Made by a program: the position numbers and the translations under genes
In this document: one piece after another, positions 36,926 to 50,846 of the stretch
Layout: each line of letters starts with the position of its first letter
Position numbering within the stretch: position 1 is the first letter of the stretch
NCBI RefSeq assembly: GCF_018831085.1
Contig: NZ_JAGPNM010000003.1
Span: forward strand, 310,001-374,000
From: Rheinheimera oceanensis
GTDB taxonomy: Bacteria; Pseudomonadota; Gammaproteobacteria; Enterobacterales; Alteromonadaceae
Reading direction: 5' to 3'
DNA length: 64,000 nucleotides
Notes under the pieces: model-generated
Database searches by the model: none
What the model was told of the DNA's origin: nothing
Seen by the model: only the letters and a program-made list of their open reading frames with translations

Positions 36926-38947
36926 TTAGTGTAAAGGAAGAATTAGCGTAAAGGTAGTTCCCACTCCTTCTGTACTTTCTACCTGCAACTGGCCATTATG
37001 CTGTCTGGCAAAGTGTAGCGCATCATAGGCACCTACGCCCATACCTGCATTACCTTTTGTTGAGTCAAATGGTTTAAATAAACGTTCGCTGATAAATTCA
37101 GCTGACATACCGCAGCCGGTGTCCCTGATGCTGATATACAGCTGAGTGTCGTCACAGTTAACATTAACCAGTATTGTACCGTCGCTGCTTGTAGCATGCT
37201 GTGCGTTGTCAATTAAGTGGTAGAGTACGCTGGCAAAACGCTCTTTGTTTAATAATAATTCGGCATCGCGGCTCACGTTATATTGAGGTACCGGTTGTTT
37301 GGCGGCACAACGCTGAGTGATCACTTCGCGTACCACAGATGAAATGCTGATCCTGGTATCCTGGCTTGACTCTGCACGTTTGCTGCTCAGTTGTGACAGC
37401 ATATTCTGCAGGCGTTGCTGCATAGCAGCGAGTGTATCGAAGCTGTCATTGATAAACTCAGGATTAGTGCGGTGTTTTACGCTGTTTGTCAGCATTAAAT
37501 CAATTTGCGCTTTGATGTTTTTCAAATCGTGTACAACAAAAGCGGACATCCGGCTAAAGGCAGCAAATTGGGCATTTTCACTAAGTTTCTGGCTGGCCTG
37601 CATTAACTGCAGGTAGCTGGATATTTGCTCTGCCACCAGCATCAGGTAATCACGGAGCTCCCAGTTAAGGTATTGCCGGTCAACATCAGGTGCGTTTAGC
37701 AGGCACAAGCCCCAAAGTTCATTGTCGGAATGGATCGGTATGATCAATTGGATATCAATGTCATTTAAGTTCTGTTTTTGGCAAAACGGGTCTTTTTTAT
37801 CTGCCAGATCGACTATCCAGTTTTTACCGGCAAAGTGCTTTACGTACTGTTGCAGTAGTTCCGTTTCATTATTATTTAGTGCCGGGCGGTTTATACGGGC
37901 CAGTGTTGTCAGGGCAGACGTGCCCTCCAGTTTAACCAGGCAGCCCCGGCTGTAACTGACAGAGTTTATCCAGGTTTGCAAAATAGTCTGGTATTGATCT
38001 GATTTGCTAATATCGACCAGCTGCAACTGTCGTGTCAGTTCCAGCCATTTCACGCGGTAATCAAACTTGTTAGCAAAGAAGTGTTTTTCAATAAATACTT
38101 TGAGTTTGCGTCTTACGGCACCGGATAGCAGCAACACAGCCAACATAGCAAAGCCAAGTACTAAAAAGGTCGTTTGCAGCAGGTTCGACCAGGTGCCGCC
38201 AATATAACGAATATAAAAGCCTGCAACAGCGATCAGACAAAGATAGATACCCGCAGCAAGCACCAGCGAGCTTTGTAGCACGACATCCCGCGACACATAA
38301 ACATTGATCCCCCAGGCTTGCACGCGCCTGACTGAAATAATCAGCAGCGGTACTATGGCCGCGTAAACAAAACCACGGGCTGACCAGAGCTGGTTATCTA
38401 CCTGGCCAAATAATGCCGATTCGGCCAACAGAATAAAGTCGAACAATGCGCAAACTGTTATACCCAGTACCAGAGGTTTATATTGCCAGCGGTTGGCCGC
38501 GGCCTTACGGTACATTGTTTCAAGCAGTGCCAGTTGCAGTACGCAAATAGCCAGGCTGCCGGTAAAAATCAGATTCATTGAAATCAGCTGTAAATAGCTG
38601 AGTACCCCCCAACAACTGATAACTAAGATGAGCAGCTGTACAGAGCGCTTTTTTAACAGCACGCTTAGCGATTGTTCGGCACTGCCAAGCGCTGCCAGTA
38701 AAAATAACAACAGCACCAGGCTGCGGCTAAGCTCCAGTAATAAAGATACCGGCGTAACGTATGGTGCAAAGCCTGTTAGCATGTAGTAGGCTGCCCATAC
38801 GGTATTAAACAGTGACCAGGCAAGCAGTAATGAACGTGGCAGGTTTTTTACCCGGGTGGCGAGTGTCAGCAGAAAGAAGAACAAGTTGGCAACGCAGGCT
38901 AAACCAAAGCCAATACGGTCCAGTGCTAATTCTGTCAGTAAATCCAT
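36926..38947 (-). CDS. prsK: PEP-CTERM system histidine kinase PrsK
   Basis: This 673-residue sensor kinase has an N-terminal array of about eight membrane segments (to about residue 275) and a GAF-like region. It then has a transmitter with the phospho-acceptor His473 in VVHDLKNIKAQI, an N box (LYHLIDNAQHAT) and DTGCGMSAEF plus GMGVGAYDA ATP-binding loops. The HDLKN variant and the many-pass sensor domain are typical of PrsK. It is paired with PrsR just downstream. Confidence 0.9.
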   Translation of the reverse strand: MDLLTELALDRIGFGLACVANLFFFLLTLATRVKNLPRSLLLAWSLFNTVWAAYYMLTGFAPYVTPVSLLLELSRSLVLLLFLLAALGSAEQSLSVLLKKRSVQLLILVISCWGVLSYLQLISMNLIFTGSLAICVLQLALLETMYRKAAANRWQYKPLVLGITVCALFDFILLAESALFGQVDNQLWSARGFVYAAIVPLLIISVRRVQAWGINVYVSRDVVLQSSLVLAAGIYLCLIAVAGFYIRYIGGTWSNLLQTTFLVLGFAMLAVLLLSGAVRRKLKVFIEKHFFANKFDYRVKWLELTRQLQLVDISKSDQYQTILQTWINSVSYSRGCLVKLEGTSALTTLARINRPALNNNETELLQQYVKHFAGKNWIVDLADKKDPFCQKQNLNDIDIQLIIPIHSDNELWGLCLLNAPDVDRQYLNWELRDYLMLVAEQISSYLQLMQASQKLSENAQFAAFSRMSAFVVHDLKNIKAQIDLMLTNSVKHRTNPEFINDSFDTLAAMQQRLQNMLSQLSSKRAESSQDTRISISSVVREVITQRCAAKQPVPQYNVSRDAELLLNKERFASVLYHLIDNAQHATSSDGTILVNVNCDDTQLYISIRDTGCGMSAEFISERLFKPFDSTKGNAGMGVGAYDALHFARQHNGQLQVESTEGVGTTFTLILPLH

Positions 38948-38988
38948 CTGAGTTTATCCATAAAAGCTGAAAATGTGCCCGGAGCGAC

Positions 38989-39735
38989 TTATGGCGTTAA
39001 CAAAGGCAGTAAAAACCTGACCGGAATAGCATAAGTGATACCGCTAGGGTCACTCAGTACTGCTTCTCTGGTTGATTTCACATATACCTTATTAATAATA
39101 CCTATTACCTGAGCGGTATTGGCATCAAACAAGGGGCTGCCACTATTGCCCGGGTAAGCTGTTGCGTCTAATTGATATACCATAAAAGGCTGGCGCAACT
39201 GGCGCAGGGCAGAAGCTTGCAACTGGCCGGAGTTATCCGCAGGAATTGCTATGGGAGTTACTGCAGAAATTATACCTCTGTGAGTGGCGGGGTATAAACC
39301 CAGCACAGCAGTAATAGGGAAGCCGGTAAAGGCAATTTCAGAGCCTTCGTTGATAAATTCAGCATCCGCCAGAGTTGCCGCAGGCAGTTTGGCTTCGATT
39401 GTTAATACTGCTAAGTCATAAGCTGCTTGCGTTTTAGTGTCGGTAATCTGATGAATTTGTATATTGTCTGCCTGGCCGGATAACACAACATAAGATTCGT
39501 TACGTTTTGCATCAGGTGCTTTGGCAATAACATGGTAATTAGTCACTATTTTACTGCCATCGGCAACAACAAAGCCGGTGCCAACCAGCCTGACACGGGG
39601 CGATGCCAGCGGGCTAAATACACCTATAGCCACCACAGAAGGTTTTATTTTTTTTATACTGTCCTGCAACGCTGCTTGTGCCGGTAAAGCCAGATGCCAC
39701 AGCAGAGCAATACACAATAGTGCTTTATATCTCAT
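38989..39735 (-). CDS. Exported trypsin-like serine protease
   Basis: This 248-residue protein has a signal peptide (CIALLWHLALPAQA) and the trypsin-like fold with the full triad: His in NYHVIA, Asp in AYDLAVL and Ser in GNSGSPLF. It has no PDZ domain, unlike DegP or DegS. It lies upstream of prsK on the same strand, 41 bases away, so the three may form an operon. A role in the PrsK pathway is inferred from position only. Confidence 0.88.
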   Translation of the reverse strand: MRYKALLCIALLWHLALPAQAALQDSIKKIKPSVVAIGVFSPLASPRVRLVGTGFVVADGSKIVTNYHVIAKAPDAKRNESYVVLSGQADNIQIHQITDTKTQAAYDLAVLTIEAKLPAATLADAEFINEGSEIAFTGFPITAVLGLYPATHRGIISAVTPIAIPADNSGQLQASALRQLRQPFMVYQLDATAYPGNSGSPLFDANTAQVIGIINKVYVKSTREAVLSDPSGITYAIPVRFLLPLLTP

Positions 39736-39871
39736 TCAGACATTCCCTATCCAAGTTATTGTGTTAGGACACTATACTAGCCCAATTTGCTCGAAATAGC
39801 TGCATTGTTATATGGCAAGCAGCCGATTTTGCCCCATACTAAGAAGCGGAGATTCAGGCAAAGGATGCTGT

Positions 39872-40717
39872 ATGCCGGTTAGCACAGGTAAAGATATAGT
39901 ACCCATCTTCTCGGGTGGAGGTACCCGGTTGAGTTGTTATATTGGCATACTGCAGGCGTTGCAGGATATGCAATTTCGCTTCCGGCATCTGGTGGGGGTG
40001 TCCGGCGGTAGTATTGTAGCAGCACTTTATGCGACCGGTTGGGATCTTGCCAGCCTCAAAACACTGGCATTGCAAACTGATTTCAGACAGTTCTGGAGTT
40101 TTTCAGTTACCTCTTTACTGCGCACCGGCGGATTATGTAATGGCGATAAATTTGAAGCCTGGCTGGATAAACAGCTGCGGGGAGTCACTTTTGCTGATCT
40201 GCAGTACGATTTACATGTGCTGGCGACCGATATTAACGGTGGCGGCCCGGTAGTATTTAACCGGCTATATACACCCGATCTTAAAGTGTCGAAGGCGGTG
40301 CGCTTTTCTATGTCGATCCCGTTGTTTTTTTCGTTTCAGCCGTTTAAGAACCATATTATGACCGACGGGGTTATTTTGTCTGAAGATGCCTTGCACCATG
40401 ACTGGTCAGGTTCTGCCTTGCCACTTATTTGTTTTCGGTTAAAAAGTGATGCAGAAGCCAAACCTGTACAAACCAGCCGTTATTTTCCGCTGGTATCCTA
40501 TATTTATATGCTGATCCGCACCTTTATGAGCGCGGTGTCGCGTGAATATGTGCACGCTGAATATTGGCATAATACGATAGTGATCAATACCGGTAGCATT
40601 TCGGCAGTAGATTTTGCCCTGACGGTAGAGCAGAAGTTGCAATTATTTGATACCGGTTATCAGACGGCCAGTACTATAGTGCCGTTAAAGTTAGCCGGAT
40701 TATTTGCAACGCAATAA
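39872..40717 (+). CDS. Patatin-like phospholipase family protein
   Basis: This 281-residue protein has the patatin oxyanion loop SGGGTRLS, the nucleophile elbow GVSGGS and the second catalytic aspartate in MTDGV. There is no signal peptide. It probably hydrolyses lipid esters; substrate unknown. The ATG at 39872 has AAGGA six bases upstream and is preferred to ATG 39812, which has no ribosome site. It is divergent from the protease gene and convergent with the dehydrogenase. Confidence 0.85.
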   Translation: MPVSTGKDIVPIFSGGGTRLSCYIGILQALQDMQFRFRHLVGVSGGSIVAALYATGWDLASLKTLALQTDFRQFWSFSVTSLLRTGGLCNGDKFEAWLDKQLRGVTFADLQYDLHVLATDINGGGPVVFNRLYTPDLKVSKAVRFSMSIPLFFSFQPFKNHIMTDGVILSEDALHHDWSGSALPLICFRLKSDAEAKPVQTSRYFPLVSYIYMLIRTFMSAVSREYVHAEYWHNTIVINTGSISAVDFALTVEQKLQLFDTGYQTASTIVPLKLAGLFATQ

Positions 40718-40745
40718 AAAAGCCACTTTAGAAAGTGGCTTTAAA
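40716..40745. terminator. Bidirectional terminator between patatin and dehydrogenase genes
   Basis: AAAGCCACTTT, AGA, AAGTGGCTTT is a strong hairpin. Read on the minus strand it ends in a run of six T bases and lies just past the dehydrogenase stop. Confidence 0.88.
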
Positions 40746-40763
40746 GGTGCAGTACGTAACGGC

Positions 40764-41807
40764 TTATTGCTTACCGCGACGGATAATTTCCTGCGCCATT
40801 AAGTCAGCTACCAGACTGGTAGGCTGGTTTTCTGCATCCGCGCGTTGGAAAATGTTCAGCAGCGTATCGTAGATAGCGTTTACTTGCGCTGTTGATTCTT
40901 CAACACTGTAACCCTGGGGCCGCATTTCAGAGGCAACATTAATAATACCGCCGGCGTTAATAACGTAATCCGGAGCGTACAAAATACCTTTCTGGCGCAA
41001 CACTTCACCGTGGCGGGCTTCTTTTAGCTGATTATTGGCACAACCGGCAACAATACGGGCTTTAAGCTGCACTATGGTGTCGTCGTTAATGGTGGCACCT
41101 AAAGCGCAAGGTGCATAGATATCAGCATCTGCAGCATATATCTCATCCAAACCCACAGCAATAGCGCCAAACTGGCTTACAGCACGCTGCACTGCATCCT
41201 GGTTAATATCAGTCACAATTAACTTAGCGCCTTCTTTATGCAGGTGTTCACATAAATAGAATCCCACACTGCCAAGGCCCTGTATTGCAACTGTTTTGCC
41301 GGTTAAATCGTCAGAGCCAAACTGGTGTTTAGCCGCAGCTTTAATACCGCGGTAGGTGCCCAATGCTGTAAAAGGAGCGGGGTTGCCGCTTTTACCTTCA
41401 AGGCCGGCAACGAAAGGGGTTTCTTTATTGACGATCATAATATCGCCGGTAGTGATATTGACGTCTTCAGCACTGTAATAGCTGCCAGACAACCGGTGGA
41501 TCATTCTGCCAAAAGCACGGAATAAGGCTTCGGATTTAATTTTCTTCGCATCACCGATAATAACGGATTTACCGCCACCTAAAGGTAAGCCGGCCATAGC
41601 ATTTTTGTATGTCATACCGCGGGATAAACGCAGAACATCATGTAAAGCAGCTTCGTCAGAAACATAGTCCCATAAACGGCAGCCACCTACAGCCGGGCCA
41701 AGTGCAGTGCTATGCACGGCAATAATTGCTTTTAAACCGGTTTCTGCATCGCTGCAAAACACAACCTGTTCATGATTATCGAATTCAGAATGATTAAATA
41801 CGGCCAC
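40764..41807 (-). CDS. Leu/Phe/Val (Glu-type) dehydrogenase
   Basis: This NAD-dependent oxidative deaminase of branched-chain or aromatic amino acids has 347 residues, the length of leucine dehydrogenases rather than glutamate dehydrogenases. Visible motifs are GPAVGGCR, the catalytic-lysine loop AGLPLGGGKSVI, the nucleotide site IQGLGSVGFYL, and APDYVINAGGIINV. It yields keto acids for catabolism. The upstream region holds a GTCGAC-centred palindrome that may be its operator. The exact amino-acid preference cannot be told here. Confidence 0.92.
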   Translation of the reverse strand: MAVFNHSEFDNHEQVVFCSDAETGLKAIIAVHSTALGPAVGGCRLWDYVSDEAALHDVLRLSRGMTYKNAMAGLPLGGGKSVIIGDAKKIKSEALFRAFGRMIHRLSGSYYSAEDVNITTGDIMIVNKETPFVAGLEGKSGNPAPFTALGTYRGIKAAAKHQFGSDDLTGKTVAIQGLGSVGFYLCEHLHKEGAKLIVTDINQDAVQRAVSQFGAIAVGLDEIYAADADIYAPCALGATINDDTIVQLKARIVAGCANNQLKEARHGEVLRQKGILYAPDYVINAGGIINVASEMRPQGYSVEESTAQVNAIYDTLLNIFQRADAENQPTSLVADLMAQEIIRRGKQ

Positions 41808-41963
41808 GACTGATTTCTCCGTTTATTGATAGCCCGAAATACTCAGGCCATTATGCCTGGTTAATGACCGCACTGAGGGCGGCATTTTTGCGCGGCGAAA
41901 TGTAACATTTCAACCCTGGTTTCACCAGAATCAAACCAAAAAAATATCTGGTCAGTCCAGGCG

Positions 41964-41975
41964 ATTGTCGACAAT
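41964..41975. promoter_or_regulatory. Palindromic candidate operator upstream of Leu dehydrogenase
   Basis: ATTGTCGACAAT is a perfect 12-base palindrome in the 239-base gap between the dehydrogenase and the DUF4826-like gene. A related half site ATTGTCGG (41991-41998) and GACAAC (41980-41985) lie close by. GntR-type regulators bind sequences of this kind. Confidence 0.45.
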
Positions 41976-42046
41976 GTATGACAACACTTGATTGTCGGTG
42001 CCGAGTCACCTAAAGTAGCAAAAATTTAAAAGCAGGAAGTTTTATA

Positions 42047-42475
42047 ATGAGTGAGCAGTTAACTCAGCAACAAATTGAACAAGCGCGTGCTGAATGGGTA
42101 AGAGCACAGTTTCAAAAAGCAAACGAGTATTTAGCCGGCAAAGGCATTGTGCCCGACAATGTTGCCGCGTCAGAAAGCCGCTATTTGCCACCTTATATGG
42201 CGGTGTGGAAGTTAAATACGAAAGATAAACAATCATATTGGGTAATAAGTGGTGACCTGCCAACTGATCATTTGGCTTTTTCTGCCGCGCCTAACGCCAG
42301 AGACGCGGTAAGAGCGTTTTCAATGCACTGGCAGTTAAAAGCCCAGCAGATTATTGATGCCGGTATTACAGATAAAACCCAGCAGGATTTTGCCAATTTA
42401 CTGATTAACCGCGCACATAACCTGTACGATATGTTCAATGAAGATCAGTTATGGCAGGCTGAAGCAGTGAGTTAA
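42047..42475 (+). CDS. DUF4826-like conserved protein
   Basis: This 142-residue cytosolic protein has no signal peptide or membrane segment. Its pattern (RAEWVRAQFQKANEYLAGKG, ESRYLPPYMAVWKL, YWVISGDLPTDHL and DAVRAFSMHWQLKA) is that of the short DUF4826 proteins found in Shewanella and relatives. Function unknown. CAGGAAG lies eight bases upstream of the ATG. It stands alone and is convergent with roxA over a shared terminator. The family name is from memory of the pattern. Confidence 0.65.
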   Translation: MSEQLTQQQIEQARAEWVRAQFQKANEYLAGKGIVPDNVAASESRYLPPYMAVWKLNTKDKQSYWVISGDLPTDHLAFSAAPNARDAVRAFSMHWQLKAQQIIDAGITDKTQQDFANLLINRAHNLYDMFNEDQLWQAEAVS

Positions 42476-42495
42476 CTGTATTTATTGCTTTACGA

Positions 42496-42532
42496 ATATT
42501 AAAAAACCGCATTATCTGCGGTTTTTTAATAT
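42496..42532. terminator. Bidirectional terminator between DUF4826-like gene and roxA
   Basis: ATATTAAAAAACCGCA, TTATC, TGCGGTTTTTTAATAT is a perfect 16-base inverted repeat with A and T runs. It serves the two convergent genes. Confidence 0.93.
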
Positions 42533-42556
42533 CGGTAGCCAAATATCGCTGCCGGA

Positions 42557-43711
42557 TTACTCACTAAAGTACCAGTAGCCCTGATTAATTAAGCTGGTTA
42601 ACAGCATCAGCCGCTCAGCTGATTGGTTAAAATGCAGATTCTGCTCTGATGGCAGCTCAGTATAATCACACAGCAGTTGTGCAGTGCTTAGCTCATTTGC
42701 CGGCAGTGTGATTTGTTCACCATTAATAAACAGCAGAATATCGCTATCAGCGGCTTGCTGATAGTAACAGCAGCGCAGGCCGCCGGTGCGGCTTAGTACA
42801 GAACCTTCGTCAAGGTATTCACCAATTTCATCGGCACCGTAGTGTGGGTCGGGTTCGTTTAAATCCAGCTCATGTTTGGCGCGGGTAATTAAATTACCAA
42901 ACCAATGCGGCAACATGGCGTTATCACTTACCAGTTGCTGCAGTAATTGCTGCACCTTGTTCAGATCGGTATCGGTAATAGCACCAACCGATTGCGCGCT
43001 GCTGCGTCCGGCATCGGTAAAGCGTTTTCCAGTGATGTCATGGTCAATCAGGTGATCTGCCAAACCGGTGAGCAGATCTTTTTGTGCCGGAGCGCGAAAA
43101 CCAACAGAGTAGTTCAGGCTGTTTTCAAGGCTGATCCCCTCATGCGGGCAACCAGGCGGAATATATAAAATATCGCCGGGCTCTGTAATTACGTCAATGC
43201 AGGCAGTAAAAGGGCTTACCTGCAGTAAACGCGGATGAGGGCATAATTGCTGCAGGCTGGCATCCGGCATACCAACACGCCAGTGGCGTTTGCCTTCACC
43301 CTGAATAATAAACACATCGTACTGATCTAAATGTGGGCCGACACCGCCGCCGGGTGCTGAAAAGCTTACCATTAAATCATCAATACGCCAGTTTGGAATA
43401 AAACGAAACGGATCCAGCAGCTTAGCGGCTTGTGGGTGCCAGTGATCAACGGCTTGCACCAGTAAGGTCCAATCTTTGTCTCCAAAAACAGAGAAATCGT
43501 CAAACGGGCCGGTTTGCATATCCCATTGTTTATCAGCACAACTGACTATGCGTGATTCAATATCTTCTTCCAGTGCCAGGCCAGCCAGTTCATCCGCTGT
43601 TAGCGGATCAGCAAAATGTTTAAAACCGCCTTTAATCAGCAGTGGCTTTTTTTGCCAGTATTCATTAAGAAATTCAGTGATGCCAAGCTCAGCCAAATTT
43701 AATTGATACAT
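42557..43711 (-). CDS. roxA: 50S ribosomal protein L16 arginine hydroxylase RoxA
   Basis: This cupin (JmjC-like) 2-oxoglutarate and Fe(II) oxygenase hydroxylates an arginine of ribosomal protein L16. The 384-residue protein shows the iron-binding HxD in GPHLDQYDVF and the distal histidine in PGCPHEGISL, plus YWQKKPLLIKGGF at the N-terminus. The C-terminal helical and winged-helix-like part follows YcfD. It is followed by purB on the same strand with a terminator of purB in between. Confidence 0.93.
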   Translation of the reverse strand: MYQLNLAELGITEFLNEYWQKKPLLIKGGFKHFADPLTADELAGLALEEDIESRIVSCADKQWDMQTGPFDDFSVFGDKDWTLLVQAVDHWHPQAAKLLDPFRFIPNWRIDDLMVSFSAPGGGVGPHLDQYDVFIIQGEGKRHWRVGMPDASLQQLCPHPRLLQVSPFTACIDVITEPGDILYIPPGCPHEGISLENSLNYSVGFRAPAQKDLLTGLADHLIDHDITGKRFTDAGRSSAQSVGAITDTDLNKVQQLLQQLVSDNAMLPHWFGNLITRAKHELDLNEPDPHYGADEIGEYLDEGSVLSRTGGLRCCYYQQAADSDILLFINGEQITLPANELSTAQLLCDYTELPSEQNLHFNQSAERLMLLTSLINQGYWYFSE

Positions 43712-43723
43712 TTGATATTCCTG

Positions 43724-43757
43724 AGAAAAAAGGCGCTGAATTCAGCGCCTTGTTTTT
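43724..43757 (-). terminator. Terminator of purB
   Basis: AGGCGCTGAATTCAGCGCCT is a 20-base perfect palindrome. Read on the minus strand it is followed by TTTTTCTC. It lies between the purB stop and the roxA start. Confidence 0.85.
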
Positions 43758-43763
43758 AGCCTG

Positions 43764-45781
<2,018 letters not shown>

Positions 45782-45782
45782 A

Positions 45783-46907
45783 TCAGTTCAGAGCCACATC
45801 AATAATGCCGCCGCCAAGGCAAACATCGTCAAGATAAAATACCGCCGACTGGCCAGGCGTTACTGCTTTTTGTGGCGTATCAAAATGCACTTCAACGGTG
45901 CCATCGGCATGAGGTGTTAAGCTGCAGGCAATATCAGTCTGGCGGTAGCGGGTTTTCACCGTACAACGCAACATGTGTTGCGGGCCTTTGCGATCTGTCC
46001 AGTGCAACTGATTAGCGATTAAACCTTTAGATAATAATCCCGGATGATCATGGCCCTGAGCCACAATTAGCTGGTTGGTATCCAGATTTTTGCCCACCAC
46101 ATACCAGGGTTCATCACCACCATCGCGCAGGCCGCCAATACCCAGGCCCTTACGCTGACCCAGAGTATGGTACATCAGGCCTTCATGGCGGCCGATAATG
46201 TCGCCATCTACCGAAACAATATCGCCCGGTTGTGCCGGCAGGTATTGCTGCAGAAAATCTTTAAATTTACGCTCGCCGATAAAACAAATACCGGTGCTGT
46301 CTTTTTTATCGTGGGTAACTAAACCCTGTTGTTCGGCAATAGCACGTACTGCAGGCTTTTCCAGCCCGCCCACCGGAAACAGCGTTTGCGCCACATGCTC
46401 TTCACCAATGGTGTAGAGGAAATAACTTTGATCTTTGTTGGTATCCAGCCCGCGTAATAACTGCCAGTGGCCATTTATATAGCGGCGCTGCACATAGTGG
46501 CCGGTGGCAATGTAATCTGCACCCAGCGCTTCGGCAGCAAACTCGAGAAAGGCTTTAAATTTAATTTCTTTATTGCACATGATGTCCGGGTTAGGGGTGC
46601 GGCCGGCTTTATACTCAGCCAGAAAGTACTCAAAAACATTGTCCCAGTACTCTGCAGCAAAATTTACTTTATGCAGCACTATACCCAGTTTGTCGCAAAC
46701 GGCCTGTGCATCGCGCATATCTTCAGCTGCCGCACAGTATTCGTCGTTATCATCTTCTTCCCAGTTTTTCATAAACAGGCCTTCAACCTGATAACCCTGT
46801 TGTAGCAACAGGTAGGCTGAAACGGAAGAATCTACGCCGCCGGACATACCGACGATGACTTTTTTACTGCTGTTAGCGGAGCTATCAGTTAAGCGGATAT
46901 CTGGCAT
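45783..46907 (-). CDS. mnmA: tRNA-specific 2-thiouridylase MnmA
   Basis: This enzyme adds sulfur at uridine 34 of Lys, Glu and Gln tRNAs. The 374-residue protein shows the PP-loop [15 protein letters not shown], the nucleophile Cys in [12 protein letters not shown] and the second Cys in [12 protein letters not shown]. It also shows [14 protein letters not shown]. It follows nudJ, is followed by hflD, and the order matches E. coli. Confidence 0.97.
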   Translation of the reverse strand: MPDIRLTDSSANSSKKVIVGMSGGVDSSVSAYLLLQQGYQVEGLFMKNWEEDDNDEYCAAAEDMRDAQAVCDKLGIVLHKVNFAAEYWDNVFEYFLAEYKAGRTPNPDIMCNKEIKFKAFLEFAAEALGADYIATGHYVQRRYINGHWQLLRGLDTNKDQSYFLYTIGEEHVAQTLFPVGGLEKPAVRAIAEQQGLVTHDKKDSTGICFIGERKFKDFLQQYLPAQPGDIVSVDGDIIGRHEGLMYHTLGQRKGLGIGGLRDGGDEPWYVVGKNLDTNQLIVAQGHDHPGLLSKGLIANQLHWTDRKGPQHMLRCTVKTRYRQTDIACSLTPHADGTVEVHFDTPQKAVTPGQSAVFYLDDVCLGGGIIDVALN

Positions 46908-46975
46908 AACACTGCACTTTTGAAGGCCAAAAAAACAAGGCGCGGATTATACATCAAATTTATCTGCTGCGCATG

Positions 46976-47431
46976 TTATCGCGTTGGTTGGATCAGCGAT
47001 AGCGGCAGGCGTACCCCTTGCGTATATAAGCTGATAGCATCACTGACTAAGCGGCTTCTAAGCGGCAGGGCTGCCTGTGACAGCTCATTGGCACTATACC
47101 AGTGCAAAGCCAGAATATCGCTGTCTTGTGGCTGGTACTGTGTTGGCAGGCTGGTAGGTTCAAATACGATATTCAGCCGCACATAGCGATGGCCATTCGC
47201 TGCTTTTAACTGCGAAATTCCCAGCCAGGCACAAGGCTCAAGCGTCAGGCCGGTTTCTTCAAACAGTTCCCGTTTTACTGCGCCAAGCAAATCTTCATCC
47301 TGTTCAACATGGCCAGCCGGTTGGTTAAGTACGCGCAGCCCCGTTAGTTTGTCTTTTTCTTCTACCAGCAAAAACTTTTGCTCAAAACAAACAATGGCAG
47401 CAACGGTAAGGTGTAGCAGATCTCTGCTCAT
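46976..47431 (-). CDS. nudJ: NUDIX phosphatase NudJ
   Basis: This 151-residue protein contains the complete NUDIX box GHVEQDEDLLGAVKRELFEE (start of the box) and matches NudJ of E. coli in length and neighbours. NudJ hydrolyses hydroxymethylpyrimidine and nucleoside di- and triphosphates. It lies 16 bases after rluE. Confidence 0.92.
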   Translation of the reverse strand: MSRDLLHLTVAAIVCFEQKFLLVEEKDKLTGLRVLNQPAGHVEQDEDLLGAVKRELFEETGLTLEPCAWLGISQLKAANGHRYVRLNIVFEPTSLPTQYQPQDSDILALHWYSANELSQAALPLRSRLVSDAISLYTQGVRLPLSLIQPTR

Positions 47432-47447
47432 AATCTGGCCGGTATCC

Positions 47448-48095
47448 TTATTTAAGCGCTGTTACGGTAAATTGGCCCGGCGCTAACTGATTAAGATGCC
47501 AATCGCCAATTTGTACACGGATTAAGCGCAATGTGGGAAAGCCCACCGCAGCAGTCATCCGTCTTACCTGACGGTTACGGCCTTCGGTAATGGTCAGACT
47601 TATCCAGCAGGTAGGAATATTAGCGCGCTGACGCACCGGCGGTTGACGTGGCCAGACATCAGGCTCGGGCAAACGACTTGCTATTGCAGGCAGCGTGGGA
47701 CCATCGTTTAATTGCACCCCTGTACTTAACTGTTCAAGCGCGTCATCGCTGATATTACCCTCCAGTTGTACCCAGTAGGTTTTGGCCATTTTATGTTTCG
47801 GATCGCTGATCTGATGCTGGGTTTTACCACAGTTAGTAAGCAGCAGGAGCCCTTCGCTGTCGCGGTCAAGCCGGCCGGCAGCATACACATCAGGCACAGT
47901 GATAAAATCTGCCAGCGTGGCACGGGGTGGGGTGCTGTTATCGGTAAACTGACACAGTACATCAAACGGCTTGTTGAACAACACTAACACCGGTTGTCCG
48001 ACCTTGGTCGTATTGCGTTTTTTCGTATATGGATTATTTTGCAAATTCTGCCTGCTACGCAACGGTTTCACTGTATTTTTATCTCTGAAATTCAT
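47448..48095 (-). CDS. rluE: 23S rRNA pseudouridine(2457) synthase RluE
   Basis: This 215-residue RsuA-family enzyme makes pseudouridine 2457 in 23S rRNA. It shows [14 protein letters not shown], the catalytic-Asp motif [16 protein letters not shown] and [16 protein letters not shown]. The basic N-terminal tail is typical of RluE. It is divergent from icd, which keeps the E. coli icd/rluE relation. Confidence 0.93.
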   Translation of the reverse strand: MNFRDKNTVKPLRSRQNLQNNPYTKKRNTTKVGQPVLVLFNKPFDVLCQFTDNSTPPRATLADFITVPDVYAAGRLDRDSEGLLLLTNCGKTQHQISDPKHKMAKTYWVQLEGNISDDALEQLSTGVQLNDGPTLPAIASRLPEPDVWPRQPPVRQRANIPTCWISLTITEGRNRQVRRMTAAVGFPTLRLIRVQIGDWHLNQLAPGQFTVTALK

Positions 48096-48166
48096 AGCAT
48101 CCGGCTGCCTATTTTATTGAATGTCATGCTGCTATACTACCGCCGCTTAGCAACAAATGCGTTTAA

Positions 48167-50473
<2,307 letters not shown>

Positions 50474-50490
50474 TAAATTGCCGGATAAAC

Positions 50491-50518
50491 AAAAGCAGGC
50501 ATAACGCCTGCTTTTTTT
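50491..50518 (+). terminator. Terminator of icd
   Basis: AAAAGCAGGC, ATAAC loop, GCCTGCTTTTTTT directly after the icd stop. Confidence 0.92.
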
Positions 50519-50548
50519 GTCGGTCAGGGTTACACCCAAGCAAATATA

Positions 50549-50767
50549 TTATTCTGTCAGATCGCCGGGCAGTTTAATATTCACAGCGTGTAAGCCTTTA
50601 GGGCCTTCAGACAAGTCAAACTCAACGTCTTGTCCAGCCTTTAGCGTGCGGTAGCCATCCATACTAATGGTTGAATAATGAGCAAAGATATCTTCATCGC
50701 GGCCATCTTCGCGGATAAATCCAAATCCTTTGGCGTTATTGAACCATTTTACTTTACCGGTAGCCAT
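50549..50767 (-). CDS. cspD: Cold-shock domain protein CspD
   Basis: This 72-residue single-domain protein shows the RNP motifs KGFGFI and DIFAHYS, with KWFNNA and LKAGQDVEFDL. It follows CspD rather than CspA: YSTISMDGYRTLKAGQ is the CspD pattern, and the gene is divergent from clpS as in E. coli. CspD binds single-stranded DNA, blocks replication initiation and is degraded by Lon. Confidence 0.93.
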   Translation of the reverse strand: MATGKVKWFNNAKGFGFIREDGRDEDIFAHYSTISMDGYRTLKAGQDVEFDLSEGPKGLHAVNIKLPGDLTE

Positions 50768-50828
50768 ACAACTTACTTCCTTCTCTAAGTTAGCTAAATT
50801 CTGTATTCTTAGTCTTTACGGCGGGATT

Positions 50829-50846
50829 GTTGTTGATCCCAACAAC
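50829..50846. promoter_or_regulatory. Stem-loop in the cspD leader
   Basis: GTTGTTG, ATCC loop, CAACAAC makes a perfect seven-base stem 62 bases upstream of the cspD ATG. It could shape the 5-prime end of the cspD message or be an operator. TTGAC, CATGTA, GTCAA (50860-50875) is a second short inverted repeat close by. Confidence 0.4.
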
